Source: Streptomyces griseiscabiei
GTDB taxonomy: Bacteria; Actinomycetota; Actinomycetes; Streptomycetales; Streptomycetaceae
Direction of reading: 5' to 3'
DNA length: 64,000 nt
Assembly (NCBI RefSeq): GCF_020010925.1
Contig: NZ_JAGJBZ010000002.1
Location: forward strand, 2,356,001 to 2,420,000
How positions within the stretch are numbered: the stretch's first letter is position 1; every line of letters starts with the position of its first letter. Positions 23,619 through 33,005 of this stretch are shown piece after piece. The notes beneath the pieces are model-generated. The model did not search any database, was not told the DNA's origin, and was given only the letters and a program-made list of their open reading frames with translations. A program made the translations under genes and the position numbers.

Positions 23619-24660
23619 CAGCGGCCAATGAGTCGTCCTCCCTGCGGGATCTCGGGAGGTCCTTGAATCCAGGAGGTGACCTCGCGGACAGATGGCGGCT
23701 TGGGGCCGGAGACGGGTGCATGTCCGCGCCCGGTTCGATAGCGCCGCAGATGACGCTGGACGGCCAACTCGCCACCGGGATAGCCCAGTTGCTGGATCTC
23801 GCGGTAGAGCTGGGCGGCGTTTCTGACACCTTCGTCCCAGCGCCGGTGCAAGTGGCCGACGTACGGATCGACGATATGCGCCCGTTGCAGGCTCTTGGTG
23901 ACGACTTCGTCCGCGGAGCGGGCGTTGACCAGCTTGCGGACGGTGGCCTGGTGCAGCCCGAGTCTCCGGCCGATCGCCGCCTTGGACATGCCCTTCTCCC
24001 ACAGTTCGTGGGCGGAGGCATGCTGCTCACGCAATCGAGTCACAATCTTCAGCTCCGCCGATGGCTGGACCTCCTCGGGCTCCGCCTCCAGGGCATCGGC
24101 ATTACCGTCAGTTCCGGGAACTGGTTCGGTCAGGCGGGAACGATGGGCGTTCACCGACTTCTCGACCGCCTCTCCGAGGTTGGCCCAGAGGCGATAGCGA
24201 CCTGCTCGGCCTGCGGTGCCCCGACCCGTGCACCTTCCGCGTAGCCGCCGGAACGGTCACGACAGATGACCTTTACCTCAGGGTGACCACGGAGCCAGGC
24301 AGCCAGGTCCTCTCCCTCACGTCCGCCGGAGAGGTGCAGTGGACCGTGGGTGGCCATGTCGATGAGCCACAGTGCCGTAGTGGCTGCCTTTACGGACGGC
24401 GAAGTCGTCGACACCGAGTATCTCCACCTCGCCGATCTCCGGTCGGGCAGAGCTCTGACCAGCCGCAGCAGCGTGTCCTTGTCCACGGTGATACCGGCCG
24501 CGGCCGCGAGTCGGACTCCTGTCCTGCCGGCCAGCGCCAGCCCGACCCGCGTTAACACCGCACGCAGCAGCGGGCTATAGCAACTGTGCGGGGTGGTCAG
24601 CCCCGCGATCTGTTCGGCGACGCTGTCGCGGATCGAATCCCTTACCCGGTGACTGACGGC
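23605..24660 (-). pseudogene. ISL3 family transposase relic
   Basis: Read leftward the pieces are 'RDSVAEQIAGLTTPHSCYSPLLRAVLTRVGLALAGRTGVRLAAAAGITVDKDTLLRLVRALP', 'HPEVKVICRDRSGGYAEGARVGAPQAEQVA' and 'RLREQHASAHELWEKGMSKAAIGRRLGLHQATVRKLV...YREIQQLGYPGGELAVQRHLRRYR', with the order and spacing of ISL3 transposases (quoted in parts). At least two frameshifts separate them and both termini are missing. It marks the right side of the island. Confidence 0.8.
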
Positions 24661-24969
24661 GCTGAAGTCACCTACGCCGCACCGAGCGTGTCCGGTCGCT
24701 GCAGCGACTCTCGCTCGAACACGGCTTCAGGGCAGGTTGGCTGGCGGAGCGCCAAAGCGTGAGACAAGACACGGGCGCGGGACCGCAGTTGAGGATATTT
24801 GCCTCTATCCCGTCGACCGACGTGGCGAGAATCCTTGGTCGGGCCGCCTGATCATGACAGCCGGACGGCCTGGTGGAGTACGGCGACAGAACCGCGACGG
24901 TCGGCCGAACTCCCCTGCCGGTCACCGTCACCCCGTGGCGGACGAACCGCCCCGAGGGAAAGGAATCGC
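24661..24969. other. upstream region of the subtilase gene
   Basis: 309 bp. A coding-like plus-strand frame 'TERVRSLQRLSLEHGFRAGWLAERQ' (about 24678-24752) may be the tail of a gene destroyed by the ISL3 insertion; I do not recognise it. Nearer the subtilase start nothing beyond a weak AAAGGA ribosome site is clear. Confidence 0.3.
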
Positions 24970-27900
24970 GTGCCCCCCACCACCCCCCACGTCTACCCGA
25001 TACCGGCTGCGAGACGCTTAACCCGCATAGCCGTGGCCGCCGGACTGACGGCCGTACTCACCACGACCGGGCTGATACCCCTGGCTTTCGCCGCCGAGGG
25101 CCACTCCGCTGCCGAGAGATCCAAGTCCGCGCATGACAAGCTCGGTTCGGCGGACGCCGAGCTGCTCGCCGAGGCGGAGGCCACCGGCGAGAAGAACGTC
25201 ACGATGATGATCGCCACCGCTCCGGGGAAGACCGAGCAGGTCGCCAAGGAGCTGGACGCGGTCAAGGGCGGCTCCGTCGGCCGCACTTACGACAAGCTCG
25301 GCTACGTCAGGGCCACCGTACCGACCGGCAGGGCGGACGCGGCCATAGACGCCGCCGTCAAGCTGTCCTCGGTGCACGCCATCGACCTGCGCGACGAGAT
25401 ACAGCTGGAAGATCCGTTGCCTGCTGCCCACAGGGTCAATGGCGCTGCCGTGAAGGCGACTTCGGACACCTATCCCGGTCCCGGCAAGGACACCCCGGCG
25501 GCGAACCCGTACAACCCGTCCTTCGAGACGGGCGCCGTCGACTTCGTGAGGAAGCACCCGAAGACGGACGGCCGCGGTGTCACCATCGGTGTCCTCGACA
25601 CCGGAGTGGACCTCGCGAGCCCGGCGCTGCAGAAGACCACCACCGGCGAGCGGAAGATCGTCGACTGGGTGACAGCCACTGACCCGATCGTCGACGGTGA
25701 CGGCACCTGGCGCGCGATGACGACCGACGTGTCCGGGCCGGCCTTCACCTACGGCGGCCAGAGCTGGAAGGCCCCTTCGGGCTCGTACCGCGTCAACGTC
25801 TTCCGTGAGTCCGTCACCAGGGGCGGCAGGGTCGAGGACGGCCTGACCGACGGCGACGCGAACCGCGACGGTGACACCACGGACAGCTGGGGCGTGCTGT
25901 ACCGTCCGGCGGCCGGTACGGTCACCGTCGACCTGAACAATAACCACGACTTCACCGACGACGAGCCGATGAAGCCGTACAAGGACGCTCATCAGATCGG
26001 CTGGTTCGGCACTGACGACCCCGAGACTGACATCGCCGAGCGGCAGCCGTTCGTCGTGGAGATCCGCCAGGACGTACCCATGGACCCGCTCGGCGGCGAC
26101 TGGGTCGGCAAGAAGTCCGACTTCGTCAACATCGGCGTCGTCAGCAAATATCACGGCACCCATGTCGCCGGTATCGCCGCGGCCAACGGCCTGTTCGGTG
26201 GCAAAATGAACGGCGCCGCGCCGGGGGCGAAGATCGTGTCGTCCCGCGCCTGCATCTTCGGGGCCGGCTGCACCAACGTCGCGTTGGTCGAGGGCATGAT
26301 CGACCTGGTCGTCAACCGCGGCGTCGACATCGTCAACATGTCCATCGGCGGCCTGCCCGCGCTCAACGATGGCAACAATGCACGCGCCGAGTTGTACACG
26401 CGCCTCATCGACACTTACGGCGTCCAACTCGTGATCGCCGCCGGTAACTCCGGCCCCGGCGCCAACACGATCGATGACCCGGGCCTGGCCGACAAGGTGA
26501 TCTCGGTCGGCGCCGGCGTCTCCAAGGGGACCTGGGCCGCCAACTATGGTTCCGAAGTGGAGAAGAAGTATGGCCTGTTCACCTTCTCCGCCCGCGGCCC
26601 CCGCGAGGACGGCGGGTTCGCACCGACCCTGGTAGCGCCCGGCTCGGCGGTCTCCTCCCGCCCGTCCTGGATGCCCGGCAGCCAGCTCTTCAAGCAGTAC
26701 ACGGGCTGGAGCCTGCCTGCCGGCTACACCATGTACCAGGGCACGTCCATGGCGTCCCCGCAGACGGCGGGCGCGAGCGCGTTGCTGCTGTCCGCTGCCG
26801 AGCAGCAGGGCACCGACCTCACCCCTGTGGAACTGCGCACGGCGCTCACCTCGACCGCCCGCCACGTCAAAGGACTTCAGGCGTACGAGGAGGGCGCGGG
26901 CCTGATCGACATCCAGGCTGCCTGGAAGGAGATCCAGGAGGGAGCGAACGCCCACGAGTACACCGTGCAGGCCCCGGTCGACACCGCACTCGACCAGGCA
27001 CTGAAGACGCCCGGCTTCGGTACCGGGATCTACGACCGCGAGGGCGGTCTCAAGGTCGGCCAGAAGAAGACGTACGACGTCACCCTGACGCGTACCTCCG
27101 GCCCCGAAGGCCCGGTCCCGCACACACTGCGGCTGAAGAACAACAAGTCCCGCACCTTCTCTCTCCTCGGCTCGCAGACGGTGGCACTGCCGCTGAACCA
27201 TCCGGTGACCGTGAAGGTCCAGGCCGCGCCGACATCCGAGGGCATCAAGAGCGCCCGTCTGGAGATCGATGACCCGACGACAGTGGGCGTCGACAAGCAG
27301 GTTCTGACGACCGTAGTGGTCTCCACACCGGCCGAGTACACCTACTCCGCCTCGGGATCGGTGCAGCGCAACAGCACGAAAACCTACTTCGTGACCGTCC
27401 CCGAAGGCGCCAACAGCCTGGAGATCAGGCTCGGCGGCCTGAAGGGCGGTAGCCGGACGGTGGCGAGCGCGATCCAGCCGTACGGCCTGCCCGTCAAGGA
27501 CGACGACCCCGCCACGCCCGAGGTGGCCGCGTACCCGGACCCGCAGGCCGGTGTTTGGGAGATAGCGGTCCAGTCGTCCTACGCCTCGAAGCTGCTCGAC
27601 AATCCGTACGACCTGGACGTCACCGTGTACCGCACCTCCTTCGACCCGGAGCCCGCGACCGTGCCGGAGGCCAAGGCGGGCACTCCGGCCGCCGTTTCCT
27701 GGACGGCCGAGAACAAGTACGCACCGGTGAACGGCACCGTCAAGGGCGGCCCGCTCGGCTCGTCGCGGACCACACGTCCCACCATCGCCACCGGCGACAC
27801 ACAGACCACCACGGTCGAGGTGCCCGAGGGCACCACGTCACTGGACGTCGCCATCGGCAACCCCTCGGACAAGGCCACCGACCTGGACCTGAGGGTGTAC

Positions 27901-28260
27901 AACGCCGACGGTGACCTCGTCGGCATGGACGCTGACAGCGACGCCGAGGAGTCGGTCTCCGTGTCTCGTCCGCCCGTCGGCACCTACACGATCGAGGTGG
28001 TGGGCTTCGACATCGAATCCGGTTCCACCGCCTACGACTACCGCGACCTGTTCTTCTCCACCGCCCTTGGCTCGCTTACCCCGGACGATGCCGGGCCGGT
28101 GCTGCTCGGCACGGGCGCCTCGGCGACCGTTTCCGCACACGTCACGGCCGCGGCCGCGGCACCGGAGCGCCGCAGGCTCTTCGGCGAGGTGCACCTGCTC
28201 AACGACCGCGGGACCTTCGTGGGCAAGGGCACTGTCGAGATCGGGAAGGTGACGCCGTAG
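24970..28260 (+). CDS. large secreted S8 family serine peptidase (subtilase)
   Basis: 1,096 residues from GTG at 24970. Signal peptide: basic 'RRLTRIAVAAGLTAVLTTT' and a likely cut after 'LAFA'. A propeptide-like segment covers about 50-160. The catalytic triad is Asp210 ('TIGVLDTGVD'), His395 ('HGTHVAGIAAANG') and Ser593 ('YQGTSMASPQTAGAS'), with the oxyanion Asn in 'IAAGNSGPG'. A long insertion between Asp and His (about 220-390) and extensive beta-rich C-terminal domains, the last resembling a PPC domain, are typical of the Streptomyces tripeptidyl-peptidase-like subtilases. It is extracellular. Monocistronic, with a strong hairpin after the stop. Confidence 0.93.
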   Translation: MPPTTPHVYPIPAARRLTRIAVAAGLTAVLTTTGLIPLAFAAEGHSAAERSKSAHDKLGSADAELLAEAEATGEKNVTMMIATAPGKTEQVAKELDAVKGGSVGRTYDKLGYVRATVPTGRADAAIDAAVKLSSVHAIDLRDEIQLEDPLPAAHRVNGAAVKATSDTYPGPGKDTPAANPYNPSFETGAVDFVRKHPKTDGRGVTIGVLDTGVDLASPALQKTTTGERKIVDWVTATDPIVDGDGTWRAMTTDVSGPAFTYGGQSWKAPSGSYRVNVFRESVTRGGRVEDGLTDGDANRDGDTTDSWGVLYRPAAGTVTVDLNNNHDFTDDEPMKPYKDAHQIGWFGTDDPETDIAERQPFVVEIRQDVPMDPLGGDWVGKKSDFVNIGVVSKYHGTHVAGIAAANGLFGGKMNGAAPGAKIVSSRACIFGAGCTNVALVEGMIDLVVNRGVDIVNMSIGGLPALNDGNNARAELYTRLIDTYGVQLVIAAGNSGPGANTIDDPGLADKVISVGAGVSKGTWAANYGSEVEKKYGLFTFSARGPREDGGFAPTLVAPGSAVSSRPSWMPGSQLFKQYTGWSLPAGYTMYQGTSMASPQTAGASALLLSAAEQQGTDLTPVELRTALTSTARHVKGLQAYEEGAGLIDIQAAWKEIQEGANAHEYTVQAPVDTALDQALKTPGFGTGIYDREGGLKVGQKKTYDVTLTRTSGPEGPVPHTLRLKNNKSRTFSLLGSQTVALPLNHPVTVKVQAAPTSEGIKSARLEIDDPTTVGVDKQVLTTVVVSTPAEYTYSASGSVQRNSTKTYFVTVPEGANSLEIRLGGLKGGSRTVASAIQPYGLPVKDDDPATPEVAAYPDPQAGVWEIAVQSSYASKLLDNPYDLDVTVYRTSFDPEPATVPEAKAGTPAAVSWTAENKYAPVNGTVKGGPLGSSRTTRPTIATGDTQTTTVEVPEGTTSLDVAIGNPSDKATDLDLRVYNADGDLVGMDADSDAEESVSVSRPPVGTYTIEVVGFDIESGSTAYDYRDLFFSTALGSLTPDDAGPVLLGTGASATVSAHVTAAAAAPERRRLFGEVHLLNDRGTFVGKGTVEIGKVTP

Positions 28261-28315
28261 ACGCGGGTGACGCCACCGCCTCACGCCTGCCCGGCTGAGG
28301 CACCAGCCACCTCCA

Positions 28316-28357
28316 CGTCAGTGCCCGGGACGGCTCCGACCGCCCTGGGCACTGACG
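28316..28357 (+). terminator. hairpin downstream of the subtilase gene
   Basis: CGTCAGTGCCC (28316-28326) pairs perfectly with GGGCACTGACG (28347-28357), and the inner GGG/CCC extends the stem. It lies 56 bp after the stop at 28260. There is no U-tract, as is common in Streptomyces. Confidence 0.7.
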
Positions 28358-28865
28358 TTCGAGCTCGGCGCCCAGGCCGCCCACTGTGACTCGCGGCTGC
28401 TGTCGGCCGTCCGTGATCCTTTGCACGGTGCCAGGCGGGCGGTATGTCGGCGGTGGCCTGTCCATCCATCCTGACTCAATGTCAGCCGACCAGCCATGGC
28501 GTTGACGGCTGCGGCGGTGGCAGTGGCCCGGAGGTCATCAGATGGGACGCCTACCTGATGAACGTGGCGTCCCCGCACCCTTCCACAGGGTACGCGCGGT
28601 GCTGTCTACGCTCAGGCGACTGTCACTGCCCTCATCGACGATCGCGCCGACGCACAGGTCGGACTCCTCCAGGCCTCGTCACCGCTCGCCAACCAGCTCT
28701 CCACACCTTCGGCATTCGGGGGCACCCCCATGCCCAGGCCGGTGATATCCGCGCCTCTGCCTGGCACATTGAACTGCGCGACGCCGTCACCTCCTGGGCC
28801 CACGCACGCGGCATCCCGGTCGTGTAAATGTGTGATTCTTGGATGGCGTTTGGCCCCGGGCCAGG
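28358..28865. other. gap with a possible gene tail
   Basis: About 500 bp. The plus-strand end 'GHPHAQAGDIRASAWHIELRDAVTSWAHARGIPVV' (stop near 28827) looks like the C-terminus of an unidentified protein without a credible start. The rest looks non-coding. It leads into an IS110 fragment. Confidence 0.3.
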
Positions 28866-29084
28866 TTCAAGGACGCCTTCGTCATCGCCGACCAGGCTCG
28901 TATGCGCACCGACCTCGGTGTCCTGCGGCCCGGCGACGATATATCGGTCGACCTGCGCACGTTGGTTACCCGCCGCACCGATCTGATCTGCGACCGGACT
29001 CGCCAGATTAACCGCCTGCGCGCCCAACTCTTTGAAATCTTCCCTGGGTTGGAACGCTCGTTGGACGGTGATGGCCCTCGATGA
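28866..29084 (+). pseudogene. IS110 family transposase middle fragment
   Basis: 'FKDAFVIADQARMRTDLGVLRPGDDISVDLRTLVTRRTDLICDRTRQINRLRAQLFEIFPGLERSL' is the IS110 segment that contains the KDAxxIADxAR acidic motif and the first transposase helices (quoted here as a running order, not a full alignment). It begins where the relic at 16160-16370 stops and lacks the C-terminal half with the catalytic Ser. Confidence 0.75.
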
Positions 29085-29390
29085 GGAGAAGCGTCCGCCG
29101 GGCCGCGGCTGCTCGGGGCGGGGGACCCCAGAACATCCTCAGCCGGAGGGTGACCGCAGTCGTTGCCCGGCTTGAACGAGAAGGTGTACAGCGTGTGGTG
29201 GCACGGCTGGGCGGACCGTCCGCCGCCTGCTCCGCGCGGGAGGTGCTGGTCTGCGCGGCGCGCGCGGTTCGCCGTAGCGTACTTCCCAGTCGGCAGGACC
29301 GCTGCGGCACTCACCCGGAAGATGTGAACGCGGCTGCCACCCCGGCGCCGGGGTCTGCCCTGCCCCACGATGACGGTATTCACGCTGCGG
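29085..29390. other. gap before the TetR gene
   Basis: 306 bp without a gene I can support. Both strands have open frames but none has a family resemblance or ribosome site. Confidence 0.4.
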
Positions 29391-30002
29391 TCAGTGATCA
29401 GTGGCGCGCAGTCCGGCCAGCAGAATGACGAGTAGGTGTTCGGTTCGTTGGAGTGAGGCGTCGGTTGTGTGGGTGAGGAGCTGGTAGAGGACGGAGCCGA
29501 TGAGGGCGTCGGCGACCGCTTCCACGTCGACGTCGGCGCGGAAATCGCCGCTCGTCACTCCCTCGCGCAGGCAGCTCACGACGGCCTCGTGCTGTGCGCG
29601 GGTGTGATGCCGGTACAGGCTTTCGGCGTCGTGCGGGCTCTCGGCGGCGGCAGCGGTCAACGCCAGGATCATGGCCGCGTGGCGCGGGTCGCCGACCGAT
29701 GTGGCGTAGGCGCGGAACCAGGAGGTCAGCTGCTGGGCGGCGCCTTCGGTGATGTGCCGGCCGGGCAGGCGGATGCCCGGTGCGGCAGTGAGGAAGCTGT
29801 GCAGGACGGCGTCGCCGACGAGGGCTGCTTTGGAGGACCACCGGCGGTAGAGCGTGGGTTTGCCGACCCCGGCCGCGGCGGCGACCTTCTCCATCGACAG
29901 ACCGGCGTAACCGTCGCGCAGGAGGGCCTCCCGCGCCGCGTCGAGGATGGCCTCGTCCCTGCCCGCGTCTCGGGGCCGCCCGGGCCGTCGTACCTCATCC
30001 AT
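29391..30002 (-). CDS. TetR family transcriptional regulator
   Basis: 203 residues, start at 30002. The HTH is 'RDEAILDAAREALLRDGYAGLSMEKVAAAAGVGKPTLYRRWSSKAALVGDAV', and the C-terminal ligand domain fits the TetR C-terminal 'AefR-like' pattern ('DVEAVADALIGSVLYQLLTHT'). It is divergent from an SDR gene at 30072, with a perfect 8-bp-arm palindrome between them. It is likely the repressor of the SDR-esterase pair and of itself. Confidence 0.9.
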   Translation of the reverse strand: MDEVRRPGRPRDAGRDEAILDAAREALLRDGYAGLSMEKVAAAAGVGKPTLYRRWSSKAALVGDAVLHSFLTAAPGIRLPGRHITEGAAQQLTSWFRAYATSVGDPRHAAMILALTAAAAESPHDAESLYRHHTRAQHEAVVSCLREGVTSGDFRADVDVEAVADALIGSVLYQLLTHTTDASLQRTEHLLVILLAGLRATDH

Positions 30003-30033
30003 AGCGGCCCATCCTACGAGAGGTGTACTGTCC

Positions 30034-30055
30034 CGTTACGAAACGTATCGTAACG
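30034..30055. promoter_or_regulatory. TetR operator
   Basis: CGTTACGA-N6-TCGTAACG, a perfect inverted repeat with 8-bp arms in the 69-bp gap between the divergent tetR and SDR genes. It ends 16 bp before the SDR start, where it would block the SDR promoter. Confidence 0.8.
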
Positions 30056-30071
30056 TTATTGGGAGGTGCTT

Positions 30072-30902
30072 GTGGGCATGAACGTGGTCGTCGTCATCGG
30101 TGTGGGCGGAATGGGAGAGGCCATCGCCCGGCGCCAGGGCGCGGGCAACAAGGTGCTGCTCGCCGACTTCAACGAGGAGACACTCGCCTCCGTTGCGAAT
30201 CTGCTGCGCGGGCAGGGGCACGACATCGTCACGCAGTCGGTGGACGTCTCCTCACGTACTTCGGTCGCCGCTCTCGCGGACACCGCGGCTGGGCTCGGCC
30301 CCGTCGTCCAGGTCGTGCACACTGCGGGGCTCTCTCCCGTCCAGGCCCCCGCCGCCGCTGTCCTCAAGGTGGACCTGCTCGGCACGGCGTTGGTCCTGGA
30401 GGAGTTCGGGCGGGTCGTCGCGCCCGGCGGAGCCGGCCTGGTGATCTCCAGCATCGCCGGACACATGCTGCCCGTCCCCCTGAGTACGGAGCAGGAACAG
30501 GCTCTCGCCCACACGCCCGCCGACGATCTGCTGGACTTGCCCTTCACCGATCCGCAGGTCGTGGGACAGGGTGCCTATGGACTGGCCAAGTACGGCAACC
30601 AGCTACGGGTCCAGGCCGCCAGCACCACCTGGGGCGCGCGGGGAGCCCGGATCAACTCCATCAGCCCCGGCGTGATCGCGACCCCCATGGGACAGCAGGA
30701 GCTCGACGGGGACAACGGCCGGATCATGCGCGCCATGATCTCCGCGTCCGGAACCGGCCGCCTGGGCACTCCCGACGACATCGCCGAGGCTGCCTCCTTC
30801 CTGCTCGGCCCCGGCGCCACCTTCATCACCGGCAACGACCTGCTCGTGGACGGCGGTGTCGTCGCGGCCATCCGCGGCGGCCGTCTCACTCTGGGTTCCT
30901 GA
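30072..30902 (+). CDS. short-chain dehydrogenase/reductase
   Basis: 276 residues from GTG at 30072, 5 bp after GGGAGG; GTG 30066 and ATG 30078 are in frame. It has a Rossmann start 'VVVVIGVGGMGEAIARRQGAG' (the TGxxxGIG motif is changed to IGVGGMG), 'VVHTAGLSP' in place of NNAG, catalytic 'GAYGLAKYGNQLRV' with the Tyr-xxx-Lys pair, and the C-terminal 'GRLGTPDDIAEAASFLLGPGATFITGNDLLVDGGV'. It is classical-SDR sized. It is controlled by the divergent TetR and followed 114 bp later by an esterase gene. A relic of a paralogue lies at 61295. The substrate is unknown. Confidence 0.88.
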   Translation: MGMNVVVVIGVGGMGEAIARRQGAGNKVLLADFNEETLASVANLLRGQGHDIVTQSVDVSSRTSVAALADTAAGLGPVVQVVHTAGLSPVQAPAAAVLKVDLLGTALVLEEFGRVVAPGGAGLVISSIAGHMLPVPLSTEQEQALAHTPADDLLDLPFTDPQVVGQGAYGLAKYGNQLRVQAASTTWGARGARINSISPGVIATPMGQQELDGDNGRIMRAMISASGTGRLGTPDDIAEAASFLLGPGATFITGNDLLVDGGVVAAIRGGRLTLGS

Positions 30903-31016
30903 CTCGGAAGACCTGGGCACAGCGCCCTTCCTGTGCCCCGGCCCTCGTCCGCCGTCTCCCCGACGACCATCAACTATCGGCCGGTCCGCAAGTGCCCGTA
31001 TGTATGAGGAGAAACC

Positions 31017-31985
31017 ATGAGCCTGGTGCCGCCCCCGTTCGACCCCGAACTCGCCGCCGTTCTGGAGGTTGTCGCCGAGACGCTTCCTTCGACTTTCACG
31101 ATCGACATGGTGGCCGCGGTACGCCAGGGCATAGCGGCGGCCAGGCCAGGTCCGGAGGCACTGAACCAGGACGGGTTCTTCGAGGTGGAAGACCGGATCG
31201 TGCCGGGCCCCGAGGGTGCGCCCGACATCTCGCTGCTGATCGGCCGCCCGGCCGCGTCCGCCGGTGTTCGCCCGGTCTTCTACCACGTCCACGGCGGTGG
31301 AATGGTCCTCGGCGACAACCGGACCGGGGTCGACATGGTGCTCGGCTGGGCGCGGGAGCTGGACGCGGTGGTGGTGTCCGTGGAGTACCGCCTGGCGCCC
31401 GAGAACCCGTACCCGGCTGCGATCGAGGACGTCTACGCCGGTCTGGTGTGGACGGCGGAGCACGCGAAGGAGATCGGCGGAGACCCAGAGCGGATCGTCA
31501 TCGTGGGTGCCAGTGCGGGCGGCGGCCTGACCGCGGCGCTGGCCCTGCTGGCCCGGGACCGCAAGGGTCCGCGGCCGATCGGCCAGCTGTTGATGTGCCC
31601 GATGCTGGACGACCGCAATGACACGGTGTCCAGCCGCCAGATGGCGGGCCTGGGTGTATGGGATCGCGCCTCCAACGAGATGGGCTGGTCCGCGCTGCTC
31701 GGCGACCGGTGCGGCGGCCCGAACGTGCCCGCTTACGCCGCCCCGGCCCGGGCCGAAGACCTGTCCGGGCTGCCTCCGGCCTTCCTGGACATCGGCTCCG
31801 CGGAGACCTTCCGGGATGAGACCGTTGCGTACGCCTCGCGGATCTGGCAGGCGGGTGGGGTCGCCGAACTCCACGTGTGGCCCGGCGGTTTCCACGGCTA
31901 CGACATGATGGCACCGCACGCCGAGGTGTCCCGGGCGACCCAGGCGGCACGACTGCGATGGCTGGGCCGACTACTCGGGGAATGA
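31017..31985 (+). CDS. alpha/beta hydrolase, HSL-type esterase
   Basis: 322 residues from ATG at 31017 with GAGGAG upstream. The hormone-sensitive-lipase signature is complete: oxyanion 'YHVHGGGMVLGD', nucleophile 'IVIVGASAGGGLTAAL', acid Asp near 'PPAFLDIGSAETFRDE' and His in 'GGFHGYDMM'. It has the size and cytoplasmic nature of Aes/lipase family IV enzymes acting on small esters. It probably works with the SDR. Its 3' end plus about 70 bp downstream is duplicated in inverse orientation at 61465-61803. Confidence 0.92.
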   Translation: MSLVPPPFDPELAAVLEVVAETLPSTFTIDMVAAVRQGIAAARPGPEALNQDGFFEVEDRIVPGPEGAPDISLLIGRPAASAGVRPVFYHVHGGGMVLGDNRTGVDMVLGWARELDAVVVSVEYRLAPENPYPAAIEDVYAGLVWTAEHAKEIGGDPERIVIVGASAGGGLTAALALLARDRKGPRPIGQLLMCPMLDDRNDTVSSRQMAGLGVWDRASNEMGWSALLGDRCGGPNVPAYAAPARAEDLSGLPPAFLDIGSAETFRDETVAYASRIWQAGGVAELHVWPGGFHGYDMMAPHAEVSRATQAARLRWLGRLLGE

Positions 31986-32079
31986 GGAAACACGCGGTAC
32001 AGCGCACCGTGAACGGACGAGAGAGCTTGCCGGCGCCTGACCGCGCCGACTCCGGACGCCGGTGCCACGCCGGGGGCCG

Positions 32080-32422
32080 GCGCCCTCACCGGCCGGATCC
32101 GCTCGATGGACGACTTCGCGGACAACGACTGGCGCAAGACCAACCCGCGTTTCATGGGCGAGGACTTCCAGCGCAACCTGCGCGTCGCCGACGAGGTCAC
32201 GGCCGTCGCGTCGCCGATGAGGCCGGCGCTACCCCGGCCCAGGTTGCCCTGGCGTGGCTGCTGGCTCAGGGCGACGACATTGCCCCTATCCCCGGCACCA
32301 AGCGCGTCGAGGAGAACACCGCCACCGACGGCGTCGAACTGAGCCCCGAGCAGCTCGACAACCTCACCTCGGGAGCAGGCGGCAGGCGCAACGAGGCGGG
32401 TAAGCGGTTCCTGGAACGTTAA
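32080..32422 (+). pseudogene. aldo/keto reductase C-terminal relic
   Basis: '[36 protein letters not shown]' is followed, after a frame change near 32210, by '[49 protein letters not shown]' and '...EAGKRFLER' with the natural stop. It is closest by eye to the intact AKR at 58771-59748. The N-terminal two thirds are absent. Confidence 0.8.
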
Positions 32423-32497
32423 TCTCACCCATCCCATGACCCGCGCCGAGTCTGGCTGGCTGGTGATCCCAGCCGCGTAGCGACACCACGAAGGAGA

Positions 32498-32962
32498 ATG
32501 ATGCGAGAGCACCCCGTGCAGGAACAGCAAGAAGCGAGCCCTCAGATCCAGGCGCGCGTCCGGGACAGCTTCGCCCGCCAGGGCCTAATGCGCCACCTCG
32601 GTGCTGTGATCACCGAAATTGCCCCGGGCCGTGTCCGTATCGTCTTGCCGAGCCGACCCGAAGTGACCCAGCAGCATGGCTATATCCACGCCGGCGCCAC
32701 CAGCGCCATTGCGGACAGTGCCGGCGGCTATGCCGCACTCACCCTGTTCCCCGAGAACAGCGAAGGCCTCACGGTCGAGTACAAGCTCAACCTCCTATCG
32801 CCCGCCCTTGGCGATCAGATCGAAGCAGTGGGCACGGTCTTGAAGTCAGGACGCACGCTCACCGTGTGCCGACTGGAAGTGTTCGGAATACGCGACGGGC
32901 AGGCCAAGCTCGTCGCGACCGGTCAACAGACCATGATCCGCGTGGACACCCCCGCACTGTAG
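32498..32962 (+). CDS. PaaI-type hotdog thioesterase
   Basis: 154 residues from ATG at 32498 (ATG 32501 also possible) after AAGGAG. The hotdog core has 'GHxxHGG'-like 'QQHGYIHAGATSAIADSAGGYAALTLFPE' with the HxGxxxxxxD active-site pattern, then 'TVEYKLNLLSPALGDQIEAVGTVLKSGRTLTVCRLEVFG'. PaaI-like enzymes hydrolyse aryl- or acyl-CoA thioesters in the cytoplasm. It stands alone downstream of the AKR relic. Confidence 0.9.
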   Translation: MMREHPVQEQQEASPQIQARVRDSFARQGLMRHLGAVITEIAPGRVRIVLPSRPEVTQQHGYIHAGATSAIADSAGGYAALTLFPENSEGLTVEYKLNLLSPALGDQIEAVGTVLKSGRTLTVCRLEVFGIRDGQAKLVATGQQTMIRVDTPAL

Positions 32963-33005
32963 GCGAGCGGCGGATACAGTAAGGCAGATTGCCCTCCGTC
33001 GTGCT

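Noticed and set aside
25018..27201. 727-residue minus-strand open frame
   Set aside because: Antisense of the subtilase at 24970; the forward frame has the complete catalytic triad.
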